Positions 15,503-24,572 of a stretch of DNA of 64,000 nucleotides are shown piece by piece. The stretch lies in the NCBI RefSeq assembly GCF_036099295.1, contig NZ_CP107976.1, forward strand, positions 6,634,001-6,698,000, given 5' to 3'. The stretch's first letter is position 1. Each line of letters opens with the position of its first letter. The notes beneath the pieces are model-generated. The model was not told the DNA's origin and did no database searches. It saw only the letters and a program-made list of their open reading frames with translations. Source of the stretch: Streptomyces sp. NBC_00358 (lineage in GTDB: Bacteria > Actinomycetota > Actinomycetes > Streptomycetales > Streptomycetaceae). A program made the position numbers and the translations under genes.

Positions 15503-16978
15503 ATGACGGAACGACCCGCGCAGCGCACTCCCAATCGACAACTCGCCGCGCTCATCGCAGAAGCGGGGTTCTCCAACGCAGGTCTCGCCCGTCGCGTGGA
15601 CCAGCTCGGGCTCGAACACGGACTGGACCTGAGATACGACAAGACATCCGTGACCCGGTGGCTGCGGGGCCAGCAGCCGCGCGGGACCACTCCCGCGCTC
15701 ATCGCCGAGGTCTTCACCCGCCGCCTCGGCCGGCGCCTGAGCGCACAGGACCTCGGGCTCGACGCCTGCGCTCCCGTGTACGCGGGGCTGGAGTTCGCCG
15801 CGACCCCCGAGGAGGCCGTCGACATCGTCAGCGGCCTGTGGCGCAAGGACTCCGGCAGCCACGCCGAGCTCCGGAAGATCGCCTTCACCCCGGCCGGACT
15901 CGTCGTGCCCAGCCGGGACTGGCTGATCGGCCGGGCCGACGACCGGGTCTCCCGCGGCGAGCAGCCCTCCCGGGTGCCCGCCCAGGGCCGCCCGGCGTCG
16001 CCCAAGCTCACGGCACCGCCCGAGCAGGGGGGACCCTCGGCCCGGCAGCGCGGCCGGACCGAGCGGGGCCCCGGCCAGCGGGTCAGCGGCGGGGACATCG
16101 CCGCGCTCCGCTCGGTCGGCGAGCTCTTCCGCGCCCTGGACCACGCCTACGGCGGCGGCCACGCCCGCCAGGCACTGGTCCGCTATCTGGAGCACGAGGC
16201 CGAGCCGATGCTGCGCGGCACCTACGGGGAGCAGACCGGCCGGCACCTGTTCGCCGCCGCCGCCGACCTCACCCGGCTCGCCGGCTGGACGTCGTACGAC
16301 ATCGGCGCGCACGGACTCGCCCAGCGGTACTTCGTCCAGGCGCTGCGCCTGGCGCAGGCCGCGGGCGACCGGGTGTACGGCTCGTACGTGCTCATCACGA
16401 TGAGCCGGCAGGCCGTCTACCTCGGGCACGGGCGGGAGGCCGTGCAGCTCGCGCGGGTCGCCCAGCAGGGCCTCGGCTCGGGGGGCCCGCACGTGGTGCA
16501 GGCGCTGCTGCACGCCGTCGAGGCGCGCGGCCACGGGGTGCTCGGCGAGGTGCGGGCCTGCACGGCCTCCCTGGTCCGGGCCGAACGCGCGCTGGAGACG
16601 TCCCGGACCGGCGACGAAGTCCCGCAGTGGGCCCGGTACTTCGACGAGGCGCAGCTCGCCGACGAGTTCGGGCACTGCCACCGGGACCTCCAGCAGTTCC
16701 GGGCCGCCGCGCAGCACGCCGAACGCTCGCTGCAACTGCGGGCGCCCGGTTACGCGCGCAGCCGGCTGTTCTGCCGGGTGGTGCTGGCGACGGCTCGGCT
16801 CGGGCTCGGCGAGCTCGACCAGGCCTGTCTGCTGGGCGCCGAGGCGGCGGGGCAGGCCGCGGAGATGCGGTCGGCGCGGGCCGTCGAGTACGTACGGGAC
16901 TTCGAGAAGCGCCTCGAACCGTACCGGGACGCCGCACCGGTGCGCGGCTACCGCGACAAGGTGGCCGCCCTGAGCTGA
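15503..16978 (+). CDS. Regulator with N-terminal HTH and TPR-like repeats (NsdA-like architecture)
   Basis: A 491-residue protein. Residues 10-80 (NRQLAALIAEAGFSNAGLAR then VTRWLRGQQPRGTTPALIAE) read as a helix-turn-helix of the type that discriminates DNA by a W-L-x-G motif. A variable Pro/Gly/Arg linker (about 150-200) leads to a helical repeat region (ARQALVRYLEHEAEPMLRG to the end) like TPR arrays. The layout resembles Streptomyces regulators such as NsdA, which affect development and antibiotics; that is an inference. ATG 15503 is chosen as the start of conserved sequence. Confidence 0.8.
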   Translation: MTERPAQRTPNRQLAALIAEAGFSNAGLARRVDQLGLEHGLDLRYDKTSVTRWLRGQQPRGTTPALIAEVFTRRLGRRLSAQDLGLDACAPVYAGLEFAATPEEAVDIVSGLWRKDSGSHAELRKIAFTPAGLVVPSRDWLIGRADDRVSRGEQPSRVPAQGRPASPKLTAPPEQGGPSARQRGRTERGPGQRVSGGDIAALRSVGELFRALDHAYGGGHARQALVRYLEHEAEPMLRGTYGEQTGRHLFAAAADLTRLAGWTSYDIGAHGLAQRYFVQALRLAQAAGDRVYGSYVLITMSRQAVYLGHGREAVQLARVAQQGLGSGGPHVVQALLHAVEARGHGVLGEVRACTASLVRAERALETSRTGDEVPQWARYFDEAQLADEFGHCHRDLQQFRAAAQHAERSLQLRAPGYARSRLFCRVVLATARLGLGELDQACLLGAEAAGQAAEMRSARAVEYVRDFEKRLEPYRDAAPVRGYRDKVAALS

Positions 16979-16995
16979 GCGGACGGCCGGGTCGT

Positions 16996-17030
16996 CCCCG
17001 GTCTCCGGCCTGGGGTGCCGGAGACCGGGG
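16996..17030 (+). terminator. Terminator after the HTH/TPR regulator
   Basis: 14-base arms CCCCGGTCTCCGGC and GCCGGAGACCGGGG with a 7-base loop, 18 bases after the stop. Confidence 0.8.
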
Positions 17031-17104
17031 AGCTCGTCTCCCCCGCAGGGTTGCGGTCCGCCGGCCGGGAGGCCGGCCGGCCGCTCCTCGGGGGCGGTGA
17101 CGGC

Positions 17105-17131
17105 GGTCCCCGGGCCCTGGGCCCGGGGACC
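17105..17131 (-). terminator. Palindromic hairpin after the FAD oxidoreductase
   Basis: GGTCCCCGGGCCC and GGGCCCGGGGACC separated by a single T, six bases past the stop of the minus-strand gene. Confidence 0.65.
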
Positions 17132-17136
17132 GGACG

Positions 17137-18528
17137 TCAGGCTGCCGCGGACTCCAGGTGTTCCGCTAACGGGGCCGGGCGGACGTCCAGGTCCGTCAGG
17201 AGGGCGTGGACGGCCCGCCGGGCGGAGTGCAGCGCGCCCTGCACGGTGCTGGTGTCCCGGTGGTCGCCGCACACGTACAGGCCCGCGAGCAGCCGTACCG
17301 GGCGGCGCGGGTCGTGCGGGGGAGGCATCGCCGGAACGGCCTCGGGGTCGTGATGGACCGCCAGCAGTTCCCAGCGGTTCGTCGACGTGCCGTAGAGGCG
17401 GGCCAGTTGGGCGCGCACCGTCGCGTCGAGGTGGGCCGCGGCGGGCGGGGTGCCCAGCACGGTCGAGGAGATCAGGGCGCGGCCCGCGGGGGCCCGGGTG
17501 GGGTCGACCTGGCTGACGACCGCCGTGTGTGCCACCGGACCGCTCCGGTCGGCGTCCAGGAGCAGCGCCGGATCGGTGAGCGGGGGCTCGTCCGTGGTGT
17601 GGTGCAGGACGGTCACCGGATGGAAGCCGGGGACGTGCAGTCCGGGCAGGAAGTGGGCGGCGGCGCGGGCCCCGGTCGCCAACAGGATGGCCCGGCAGCG
17701 GAGTTCGCCGTGGTCCTTCGTCGTCACACGGGTCGTGGAGACGGCGGTGACCTCGACGCCCGTATGCACCGTGCCCGGTGGAAGGGCGGCCGCGAGCAGC
17801 TCGGGGAGCGCGTCCGCGCCGCCCTCCGGCAGACACAGCCGGCCCGTCGCGAAGGAGTGCAGCGCGAGGTCGGCGCACCGGCTCGACGTCCGGAGCTCCG
17901 GGTCGCACAGCAGGGCCGCGAGGAGGGGGCGCAGAAAGGTGTCGACCGTACGGGCCGGGAGGCCCCGGGCGGTCAGCGCCCGCGCCGCGGTGAGGTCGGG
18001 GCGGGCGAGCAGACGCTCCGGCGGAGTGGCGGCGAGTCGCGCGAGGGCCGTGCCGAGACGGGACTGGTCGAGGGGGCCGCCGAGCGGTCCGGGACGCGTG
18101 GTGCCGCGCGCGGGCCGGGCCAGCGGAAGCCGGGGGGCGCTCGCCAGGGCGCGCGCCGTGGTGAGTGCGCCCCTCGCGCTCCGGGGAGTGCCGGGGGCGC
18201 CCGCCTGATGGTGGTGACCGTCGCTGTGCAGCAGCACGCCCGGGGAGAACGGGCGCAGCACCAGGGCGTCCAGGCCCGGGGTGTGGCGCAGTTCCGGGTA
18301 CGAGGTGGACAGGAGCCGGCCGAGCCGGTCCAGCCGGAAACCGTCGACCTTCTCCGTGGACATGCGCCCGCCCACATCCGGGGCGGCCTCCAGGACGGCG
18401 GTCCTCAGCCCCGCCCCGGTCAGATGCCGTGCGGCCGTGAGGCCGGCGACACCGGCTCCCACGACGACGACGTCCACGTCTTCCGCGATCTCCGCCGTGT
18501 GCGCTTTCTGGCGTGCGGGCTCTAGCAC
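17137..18528 (-). CDS. FAD-dependent oxidoreductase (amine oxidase / phytoene desaturase-like)
   Basis: A 463-residue flavoprotein. DVVVVGAGVAGLTAARHL is the FAD-binding Rossmann motif, followed by VLEAAPDVGGRMSTEKVDGF, the GG-R-x2 signature of the amine oxidase superfamily. The C-terminal GLYVCGDHRDTSTVQGALHS is the second flavin-contact motif. Substrate cannot be read. GTG 18528 has GGAGGGG upstream. No carotenoid genes are adjacent, so a carotenoid role is not supported by context. It lies downstream of the TIGR01777 gene on the same strand with a 183-base gap. Confidence 0.9.
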   Translation of the reverse strand: MLEPARQKAHTAEIAEDVDVVVVGAGVAGLTAARHLTGAGLRTAVLEAAPDVGGRMSTEKVDGFRLDRLGRLLSTSYPELRHTPGLDALVLRPFSPGVLLHSDGHHHQAGAPGTPRSARGALTTARALASAPRLPLARPARGTTRPGPLGGPLDQSRLGTALARLAATPPERLLARPDLTAARALTARGLPARTVDTFLRPLLAALLCDPELRTSSRCADLALHSFATGRLCLPEGGADALPELLAAALPPGTVHTGVEVTAVSTTRVTTKDHGELRCRAILLATGARAAAHFLPGLHVPGFHPVTVLHHTTDEPPLTDPALLLDADRSGPVAHTAVVSQVDPTRAPAGRALISSTVLGTPPAAAHLDATVRAQLARLYGTSTNRWELLAVHHDPEAVPAMPPPHDPRRPVRLLAGLYVCGDHRDTSTVQGALHSARRAVHALLTDLDVRPAPLAEHLESAAA

Positions 18529-18711
18529 GTGCCCCTCCTCGAGGTTGCGCGGCCGGTGGGGACGTCATGCCCCCAACACGCTTCTGGGATACCCGAGTTC
18601 GGATCCGAGGGTGCGAGGTGCGGGCGCCCGGGGGAAGTGGCGCGACGGCCGTGCACGGGGGCATGGGGGGTGCATGTGGCCGCCCGGCGGGGGAGGCCGG
18701 GCCCTCCGGAG

Positions 18712-19629
18712 TCAGTCCAGCGCCGCTCGCAGCGCCCCCTCGATCGAGGGGAACGCGAAGGTGAAGCCCGACTCCAGGAGGCGGGTGGGCAGGACGCGCT
18801 GGCTGCCCAGGATGTCCTCGGCCATGTCGCCGAGGGTGAGGCGGAGGAGCGGGGCGGGGGTGGCGAGGAGGGTCGGGCGGCGCAGTACGCGGCCCATGGC
18901 CTCGGTGATCTCGCCGTTGGTGAGCGGGTCGGGGGCGGTCAGGTTCACCGGCCCCGACAAGGACTCCGTGTCGATGAGGTGCCGGATCGCGGCCACCTCG
19001 TCGTGCAGGGCGATGTAGCTCCAGTACTGGCGCCCGTTCCCCATCCGCCCCCCGACGCCCGCCCGGAACAACGGGATCAGCTTGGCCCAGGCCCCGCCCG
19101 CGCGGGCCACCACGAGCCCGGTCCTGGGCAGCACCGTGCGCACCCCCGCCTCCTGCGCGGGGGCGGTCGCCTCCTCCCACTCCACGCAGACGGAGGGCAG
19201 GAACCCGTCCCCGGGCGGGGCCGACTCGTCGACCGCGCGGTCGCCCGTGTCCCCGTAGAACCCGATCGCGCTCCCGTTCACGAACACCCGCGGCGGTTCG
19301 TCGAGCGAGGCCACGGCCTCCGCGAGCGTCGCCGTCCCGAGCACCCGGCTGTCCCGGATCATGCGTTTGTACGTCCGGGTCCAGGGGCGCCCGGCGACCG
19401 GGGCCCCCGCCAGATTGACCACGGCGGTACAACCGATGAGCCCGACGGCGTCGATCCGCTGCCGCTGCGGATCCCACCGGAGCTCGTCCGGCGAGCGCGG
19501 TTCACGGCGCACCAGCCGGACCACCTCGTGCCCCTCGGAGCGCAGGGAGCGCGCCAGCGCGGAGCCGATGAGGCCGGACGCGCCGGCGATCACGATGCGG
19601 GAACCCGGGGACAGCGGTGAGTCGCTCAT
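18712..19629 (-). CDS. TIGR01777 family NAD-dependent epimerase-like protein
   Basis: A 305-residue SDR-fold protein (YfcH/SDR39U1 family). RIVIAGASGLIGSALARSLR is the Rossmann motif; NLAGAPVAGRPWT, FVNGSAIGFYGDTGD and TGLVVARAGGAW are family-specific. The C-terminal RVLPTRLLESGFTFAFPSIE is the usual DUF1731 domain. Substrate unknown; older annotations call it a cell-division inhibitor without strong proof. ATG 19629 has AGGA upstream. An equivalent gene lies near lipB in mycobacteria. Confidence 0.95.
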   Translation of the reverse strand: MSDSPLSPGSRIVIAGASGLIGSALARSLRSEGHEVVRLVRREPRSPDELRWDPQRQRIDAVGLIGCTAVVNLAGAPVAGRPWTRTYKRMIRDSRVLGTATLAEAVASLDEPPRVFVNGSAIGFYGDTGDRAVDESAPPGDGFLPSVCVEWEEATAPAQEAGVRTVLPRTGLVVARAGGAWAKLIPLFRAGVGGRMGNGRQYWSYIALHDEVAAIRHLIDTESLSGPVNLTAPDPLTNGEITEAMGRVLRRPTLLATPAPLLRLTLGDMAEDILGSQRVLPTRLLESGFTFAFPSIEGALRAALD

Positions 19630-19688
19630 GGGTCCATCCTGCCCGCGCGGCGGCCGACTTCGCGGAACGGGCCCCAGCGCGGCGCCCG

Positions 19689-19694
19689 TACAGT
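19689..19694 (+). promoter_or_regulatory. -10 element TACAGT for a leaderless GNAT transcript
   Basis: TACAGT ends 7 bases before ATG 19702; no ribosome site is present. Confidence 0.5.
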
Positions 19695-19701
19695 GACCGG
19701 T

Positions 19702-20193
19702 ATGTCTGCTGCTCCTCTGATACGTACAGCCACCCTCGACGACGAGGACGCGCTCGGCCGGCTCGACCGCGACACCTGGTCCACGCTGCACGCCGTCATG
19801 CCGCGCCCCCGGCCGCCGTACGAACCCTTCTACAGCGAGCGGTTCGGTCCCCGGGACCATCTCGTCGCCGAGCTGGACGGCCTGCCGGTGGGGTACATCC
19901 GGCTCGGTTTCCCGACCCCGCTGGCCTGCAACGCGCATGTCCGCCAGATCCTCGGACTGGCCGTCGCCGAAGAGGCGCGCGGCGCCGGGGTGGGCCGCGC
20001 GCTGCTGCGGGCCGTGCGGGAGGAGGCCCGCCGTCAGGGCGCCCGCCGCATCACCCTGCGCGTGCTCGGCCACAACACCCCGGCGCGGCGGCTGTACGAG
20101 TCCGAGGGGTTCGTCGTCGAGGGCGTGCTGCCCGGGGAGTTCCTGCTGGACGGTGCGTACGTGGACGACATCCTGATGGGGTGCGCACTCTGA
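19702..20193 (+). CDS. GNAT family N-acetyltransferase
   Basis: A 163-residue acyl-CoA transferase. The acetyl-CoA loop is EEARGAGVGRALLRAV (R/Q-x2-G-x-G/A), followed by RRITLRVLGHNTPARRLYES, the classic GNAT motif B, and YVDDILMGCAL at the end. The substrate, small molecule or protein N-terminus, cannot be told. An ATG with a -10 element 7 bases upstream suggests a leaderless message; a GTG 3 codons earlier is possible. Divergent from the TIGR01777 gene with 72 bases between. Confidence 0.93.
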   Translation: MSAAPLIRTATLDDEDALGRLDRDTWSTLHAVMPRPRPPYEPFYSERFGPRDHLVAELDGLPVGYIRLGFPTPLACNAHVRQILGLAVAEEARGAGVGRALLRAVREEARRQGARRITLRVLGHNTPARRLYESEGFVVEGVLPGEFLLDGAYVDDILMGCAL

Positions 20194-20289
20194 ACCACCG
20201 CCGCTGATCAGCCCGTTGGGCCTCTCAGCCGTCCAGGCCGCCCCGGTCCGCCCCGGTCCGCCTCGGTCCTCCCGGTCCTCCCGGGCCGC

Positions 20290-20955
20290 TCAGTGCTCGT
20301 CGGACGAGGGCGACGGGCGTGGGACGCCCATGAGTTGACGCAGGCACCGGACCGCCAGCGCGGCGGGCGAGTCCGGGCCGTCGGCCGTCGCGTCCGTGGC
20401 CGCCCAGGTCTCCAGGGCGATCCGGATCGCGGCGGTGGCGGCCGCGGCGGCCAGCCGGGTCTCCAGCGGGTCCGCACCGGCGCCCGCCAACCGGGCCGCC
20501 ACCGGGATCAGCCGCTCCTCGGACTCCTGGTTCACCCGGTACCAGACGGCGCGCAGCGCCGGATCGCCGACGGCCGCCCGCAGCAGCGCACGGGTCTGCT
20601 CCAGCCTCTCGGCCGCGTGCGCGTCCGGGGCGGACAGAGACTCCCTGATCGCCCGCTCCAGCGCCCGGGGCAGCGCCGTGCCGGGCTCCTCCGCCGCGAG
20701 CAGGGCGCGCCGGTGGTCGCCCCCGGCGGCCAGCAGCGGCCCGACCGCGTCCTGTTTGTTGCGGAAGTAGCGGTAGAAGGTGCGCAGCGCCACCCCGGCC
20801 CGGCGGGCGATGTCCTCGGCCGTGGTGCCGTCCGGACCGTACTCCGTGAAGAGCTCCGCCGCCGCCCGGGCGATGTCGAGCTGGGTGGCCGCCTTGCGGC
20901 GCTCGGTCAGCGAGAGGGCGGGGGCTTCGGGCGCGGGGGACGGCTGGCTGCTCAC
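20290..20955 (-). CDS. TetR family transcriptional regulator
   Basis: A 221-residue one-component repressor. The N-terminal HTH (QLDIARAAAELFTEYGPDGT, then DIARRAGVALRTFYRYFRNK) is typical; the ligand-binding domain is unassignable. GTG 20955 lies 6 bases after a TACGAT -10 element, suggesting a leaderless message. The target is unknown: the gene faces away from the GNAT gene and precedes no obvious efflux gene; self-control is the default guess. Confidence 0.93.
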   Translation of the reverse strand: MSSQPSPAPEAPALSLTERRKAATQLDIARAAAELFTEYGPDGTTAEDIARRAGVALRTFYRYFRNKQDAVGPLLAAGGDHRRALLAAEEPGTALPRALERAIRESLSAPDAHAAERLEQTRALLRAAVGDPALRAVWYRVNQESEERLIPVAARLAGAGADPLETRLAAAAATAAIRIALETWAATDATADGPDSPAALAVRCLRQLMGVPRPSPSSDEH

Positions 20956-20961
20956 GCGGAA

Positions 20962-20967
20962 ATCGTA
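20962..20967 (-). promoter_or_regulatory. -10 element TACGAT for the leaderless TetR transcript
   Basis: On the minus strand TACGAT lies 6 bases before GTG 20955. Confidence 0.5.
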
Positions 20968-21099
20968 CGCCGGGAAAGTGGCCGCGGGCATATTTCGCCG
21001 ACACGGCAAAGCATGCCACGCCGGTCCCGTGGACACGGCGGGGCCGGAGCCCCGCACCGGCACGGCCGCGCCCCCGGCCGGGCCCGACCGCGGCCGGGG

Positions 21100-22284
21100 T
21101 CAGGACGTGACGAGGGCCCCCGTGTCCACGCGCGCCGTCGCGTGCGCCCCCTTGCGGGCGTCGCTCGCGACCTCGTGCGCCGTCAGGACGTAACCCGTCT
21201 CGTTGTCCGAGGTCGAACGGGCGAAGACCACGCCGTACACCTTGCCGTCGGTGGTCAGGAGCGGACCGCCGGAGTTGCCCGGACGGACGGTCGAGCGGAT
21301 CGAGTAGATCTCGCGGGTGACCGTGCCGGAGTTGTAGATGTTCTGGCCCGTCGCGTTGATGCGATTCGCGACCGTGGCCGCCTGGAGGTCGAGACCGCCG
21401 TCCTGCGGGTAGCCGGCGACCACCGCGGAGTCGCCGCGCGAGGCGACCCCGTCGAAGTGGACGACAGGAGCGCGCAGCCCCGGCACGTACAGCACGGCGA
21501 CGTCCTTCTGCGGGTCGAAGAGCACCACCCGCGCCGGAAGGGGACGGCCGACCCCGCCCACCCGCACGGTCGGCCGGTCGATGCCCGCCACCACGTGCGC
21601 GTTGGTCATCACGTGCCGGGAGGAGTAGACGAAACCGCTGCCCTCCCGGCCCTGGTTGCCCGAGACGCCCTCGACCTTCACCGTGCTCAGCTTGGCGGCG
21701 TTCGTCGCGGACGGCGTCACGTTGTCCCCGGAGGGCTTGGCGACACCGGCCGTCGGTTCGTTCTCGAACGGGTTGAAGACCTGGGGGAAGCCCGCCTCCG
21801 TGAGCGCCGAGGTGGCGCGCGAGAACCAGGTCGGCGTGGTCTCCGGCATCGTCTTCTGCACGGCGCCCAGCAGTGCCGAGTTGCGGATCGACTGCGTCAC
21901 CACCGTCGACGAGGACGCGCCCAGGACGCTCGCCGCCACCCAGGCCACCAGCAGCACGGCCAGCGTGTTCGCCGCGGCCCCGCCGATCCCGTCGGCCACC
22001 CGCAACGGCCCCTGGTCCAGCTCCCGGCGCAGCTTCAGGGCCAGCCGCCCGGCCAGCTCGTGTCCCACCACCGCGGGCAGCAGCACCGTGAACACGGCCG
22101 TCACCGTCGCCGCCGGGGTCCCCGGCGTGACCAGTTCCATGATCCACGGCAGCAGCCATACGCCGATCACGGCGCCGCCCACGAAACCGGCCAGCGAGAC
22201 GCAGCCGGCCACCAGCCCGCGGCGGTACCCGGACGCCGCGTAGACCAGGATCACCAGCATCAGCAGGAGGTCGAGCACGTCCAC
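21100..22284 (-). CDS. MarP-like membrane serine protease (CvpA domain plus trypsin fold)
   Basis: A 394-residue membrane protease. Four hydrophobic segments (about residues 1-125, starting DVLDLLLMLVILVYAASGYR) form a CvpA-like domain; the extracytoplasmic protease follows. The triad is visible: His in HVMTNAHVVAG, Asp in DPQKDVAVLYV, Ser in RPGNSGGPLL. This layout matches mycobacterial MarP, needed for survival in acid and for cell-wall enzyme processing; its role here is inferred. GTG 22284 has AAAGG 7 bases upstream. The divergent neighbour is a peptidoglycan amidase-fold protein, a possible target. Confidence 0.93.
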   Translation of the reverse strand: MDVLDLLLMLVILVYAASGYRRGLVAGCVSLAGFVGGAVIGVWLLPWIMELVTPGTPAATVTAVFTVLLPAVVGHELAGRLALKLRRELDQGPLRVADGIGGAAANTLAVLLVAWVAASVLGASSSTVVTQSIRNSALLGAVQKTMPETTPTWFSRATSALTEAGFPQVFNPFENEPTAGVAKPSGDNVTPSATNAAKLSTVKVEGVSGNQGREGSGFVYSSRHVMTNAHVVAGIDRPTVRVGGVGRPLPARVVLFDPQKDVAVLYVPGLRAPVVHFDGVASRGDSAVVAGYPQDGGLDLQAATVANRINATGQNIYNSGTVTREIYSIRSTVRPGNSGGPLLTTDGKVYGVVFARSTSDNETGYVLTAHEVASDARKGAHATARVDTGALVTS

Positions 22285-22472
22285 GGAGCCGCCTTTCTCT
22301 AGGGCCCCTTAGTACGCGTCGGGCGGGCCCAGTGATCAGCCACGCGCGTTCGATGCCGCGGAAACGGCCACACACCCGTGGACCTGTAGAAACGTCCCGG
22401 ACACGCCTGATGGTTCCACCAGGTGGCACACCACACATCGCGGCCCGCGAGGATCCGGGTCAGGGTGGCTCC

Positions 22473-23420
22473 ATGCGTGTCTTCCGGAAGCCGCGGGGGC
22501 CTCGAATACGGAGTGGGACCCGAGGGTCCCACTCCGAGCGTCAGGGCCGCCGCGGGCGTCATGGACGCCCGGCGCACCGGGCCCCTGAGGCGGACCCGGG
22601 CGCGGGGCGAGAACCCCGTGCCCCGGATCCGTCCGCCCCGCACCGGCGGGTGCCGGGGAGGCTGCCTCGACCGGCCCTCGTGCTGCTCGGGTGCGTCCCC
22701 GGGCTGCTCGCCGTCGTGGCGCTGGTGATGTGCGCGGCGGGCGTGGACCGCAGGGCGGCCCGCGCCACCGCCCCGCCCTCGGTCGCGGCCCGGCTCACCG
22801 TGCCCCGCCCCGTCGCCCGGCCGCCCATCGTCCCGCGGTCGAAGTGGCTCGACGCCACGACCGCCCGAGAGCAGCCGCCGCCCCGCTACGACGACCGTGT
22901 CGTCGCCGTCTTCGTCCACCACACCGACTCGCCGAACGGCTACGACTGCGCCGACGTGCCCCGGATCATCCGCGACGTCTACACGGGCCAGACCGGCGCC
23001 AAGCAGTGGGACGACATCGGCTACAACTTCCTCGTCGACCGCTGCGGCACGATCTACGAGGGCCGCGCGGGCGGCGTCGACCGGCCGGTCACCGGGGCGC
23101 ACACACAGGGCTTCAACCACCGCTCCGCCGGGATCGCCGCGATCGGCACCTTCACCGGGTCATCGCCGGTGCCGAAGGCGATGACCGACGCGATAGCCCG
23201 CCTCGTGGCCTGGAAACTGGGGCTCGCCGGCGTCGACCCGCGGGGCACGGTCCGCCTCGTCTCCAGCAACAGCCTCAGCCGCTACGCCACGGGCACCGCC
23301 GCCGTGCTCTCCACCGTCTCCGGCCACAACGCCGCCTTCATGACCACCTGCCCCGGCGCGGCCCTGACCGCCCGCCTCCCCGAGATCCGCGCTCTGGCGG
23401 CCCGCTACCAGGGCCGCTGA
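22473..23420 (+). CDS. Peptidoglycan recognition protein / N-acetylmuramoyl-L-alanine amidase
   Basis: A protein of up to 315 residues with a PGRP/amidase_2 domain (about residues 110-310) that would cleave or bind peptidoglycan outside the cell. Zinc ligands: His in VAVFVHHTDSPNG, and His and Cys in SGHNAAFMTTCPG; WDDIGYNFLVDRCGTIYEGR is the family core. A membrane anchor or signal (LVLLGCVPGLLAVVALVMCA) precedes it. The start is uncertain: ATG 22473 has a weak ribosome site, GTG 22650 would give a clean signal peptide, and codon bias favours another frame in 22561-22680 (see findings). Confidence 0.85.
   Translation: MRVFRKPRGPRIRSGTRGSHSERQGRRGRHGRPAHRAPEADPGAGREPRAPDPSAPHRRVPGRLPRPALVLLGCVPGLLAVVALVMCAAGVDRRAARATAPPSVAARLTVPRPVARPPIVPRSKWLDATTAREQPPPRYDDRVVAVFVHHTDSPNGYDCADVPRIIRDVYTGQTGAKQWDDIGYNFLVDRCGTIYEGRAGGVDRPVTGAHTQGFNHRSAGIAAIGTFTGSSPVPKAMTDAIARLVAWKLGLAGVDPRGTVRLVSSNSLSRYATGTAAVLSTVSGHNAAFMTTCPGAALTARLPEIRALAARYQGR
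22511..22534 (+). other. Hairpin inside the proposed 5' end of the amidase gene
   Basis: GAGTGGGACCC and GGGTCCCACTC, 11 perfect base pairs around a 2-base loop, flanked by CTCG/CGAG. It could be a leader structure if the real start is downstream. Confidence 0.6.
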
Positions 23421-23532
23421 CCGGCGGGCCGAGCCCCGCGCCCACAGTCACAGGTACGCCCCGGGCCGCTCACAGACTCCCCAGAGCGGTGCGTCCTACC
23501 TTCGGCGTACGCACTGACCGGAGGTGGGGATC

Positions 23533-23823
23533 ATGAGGATCAGTCGGACGGAGAGCGCGCGGCACGCGGGGCGCGTCACGGGCGGGCAGGGCGCGCGAAG
23601 CGCGGAACCGGCGGGCGGCTGGGTGAAGGCCGCGCGGGGGCCCTGGACGGTGGTCAGCGCGGTGGCGACGGTCGTGCTGGGCCCGGCGGCGTTCACGGCC
23701 TCCGCGCTGGACCGGGCCAACGCGGCCCCGATGCACCAGCCGGTGCGCGCCGGACAACAGCGGGCGTACCTCCCCTCGGACCTCGCCCGCACCGACCTCA
23801 CCCCCCGGGGGAGGGCGGCCTAG
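23533..23823 (+). CDS. Small protein with one hydrophobic segment
   Basis: A 96-residue protein, MRISRTESARHAGRVTGGQG, then a hydrophobic stretch WTVVSAVATVVLGPAAFTAS (about residues 35-55) and a short C-terminal tail. GGAGG is 8 bases before the ATG, and nearly all third positions are G or C, which supports a real gene. No family recognised. It could be a small membrane or secreted protein. Confidence 0.7.
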   Translation: MRISRTESARHAGRVTGGQGARSAEPAGGWVKAARGPWTVVSAVATVVLGPAAFTASALDRANAAPMHQPVRAGQQRAYLPSDLARTDLTPRGRAA

Positions 23824-23907
23824 AGACCCGGAGCCCGCCGACGGGCGGCGGCCCAGCGGCCCAGAGGCCCGGAGGCCGCCGAGGGCGGCGGCCTGCGGTC
23901 GGGGCCG

Positions 23908-24429
23908 TCAGTCCTCCCGGAAGCGCTCCCAGAGCTTGGGGTAGCGGTCCGCGATGACCGACTCGTTCTCGAAGTCGAGCGGAGTGCCCTCGGGCTCTCC
24001 GGCCGCGGCCGGGATGCCCAGCGCGGGCGCGACGGCACCGGTCAGCTGCTCGTAGGCCTCGTCGGCCGCGTACCCCAGCTCCTCGCCGTCCCCGTCGATC
24101 TCCTCGTCGAAGTCGTCCAGGAGCTCGGCGAGGGTGTCGGGGTCGTGCATCGCGCCCTCGAAGACCTCCCGGCCCTGGCCGATCAGCCAGCACCGGAAGA
24201 AGTCGAAGGCGTCGTCGCTGGCCCCGTCGAGCAGCACCCAGGCGGCGCCCCACAGATCCCAGCGGTAGGCGCGGTTGTAGCGCGACTCGAAGTGCCGGGC
24301 GAAGTCCAGGACGGAGATCGGGTCCAACTGGACGAGCCGCTCGACGAGCAGGTCGGCCTGTTCCTCGGGGTCGCCCTCGGCAGTCTCGCGGGTCGCGTCC
24401 ACCAGCTGCCAGAACTCCGTCTCGTCCAT
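23908..24429 (-). CDS. DUF4240 domain protein
   Basis: A 173-residue acidic cytosolic protein starting MDETEFWQLVDATRETAEGD, with LDPISVLDFARHFESRYNRA, WDLWGAAWVLLDGASDDAF and FRCWLIGQGREVFE. This pattern is the DUF4240 family, whose function is unknown and which is common in Streptomyces. ATG 24429; GTG one codon upstream is an alternative. The next gene on this strand (WYL) lies upstream with a 143-base gap. Confidence 0.9.
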   Translation of the reverse strand: MDETEFWQLVDATRETAEGDPEEQADLLVERLVQLDPISVLDFARHFESRYNRAYRWDLWGAAWVLLDGASDDAFDFFRCWLIGQGREVFEGAMHDPDTLAELLDDFDEEIDGDGEELGYAADEAYEQLTGAVAPALGIPAAAGEPEGTPLDFENESVIADRYPKLWERFRED

Positions 24430-24572
24430 CACGGGTCCAGCATCGGGCCTGGGCGGGAGGGACGCACGTGGAGTGGCGCAGATTGTTATGCATGCACATG
24501 CCGAAGGTAAAACCGCCGGTTTCGTACGGATTTCAATCGGCCGTTCGCGGAGCGACTCCGCCGGCCCGGCGA

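Noticed and set aside
15185..19477. Reverse open frame of 1430 codons across four genes
   Set aside because: Composition is Arg/Gly/Pro-rich shadow sequence; it covers the NsdA-like regulator, FAD and epimerase genes, which have clear family motifs.
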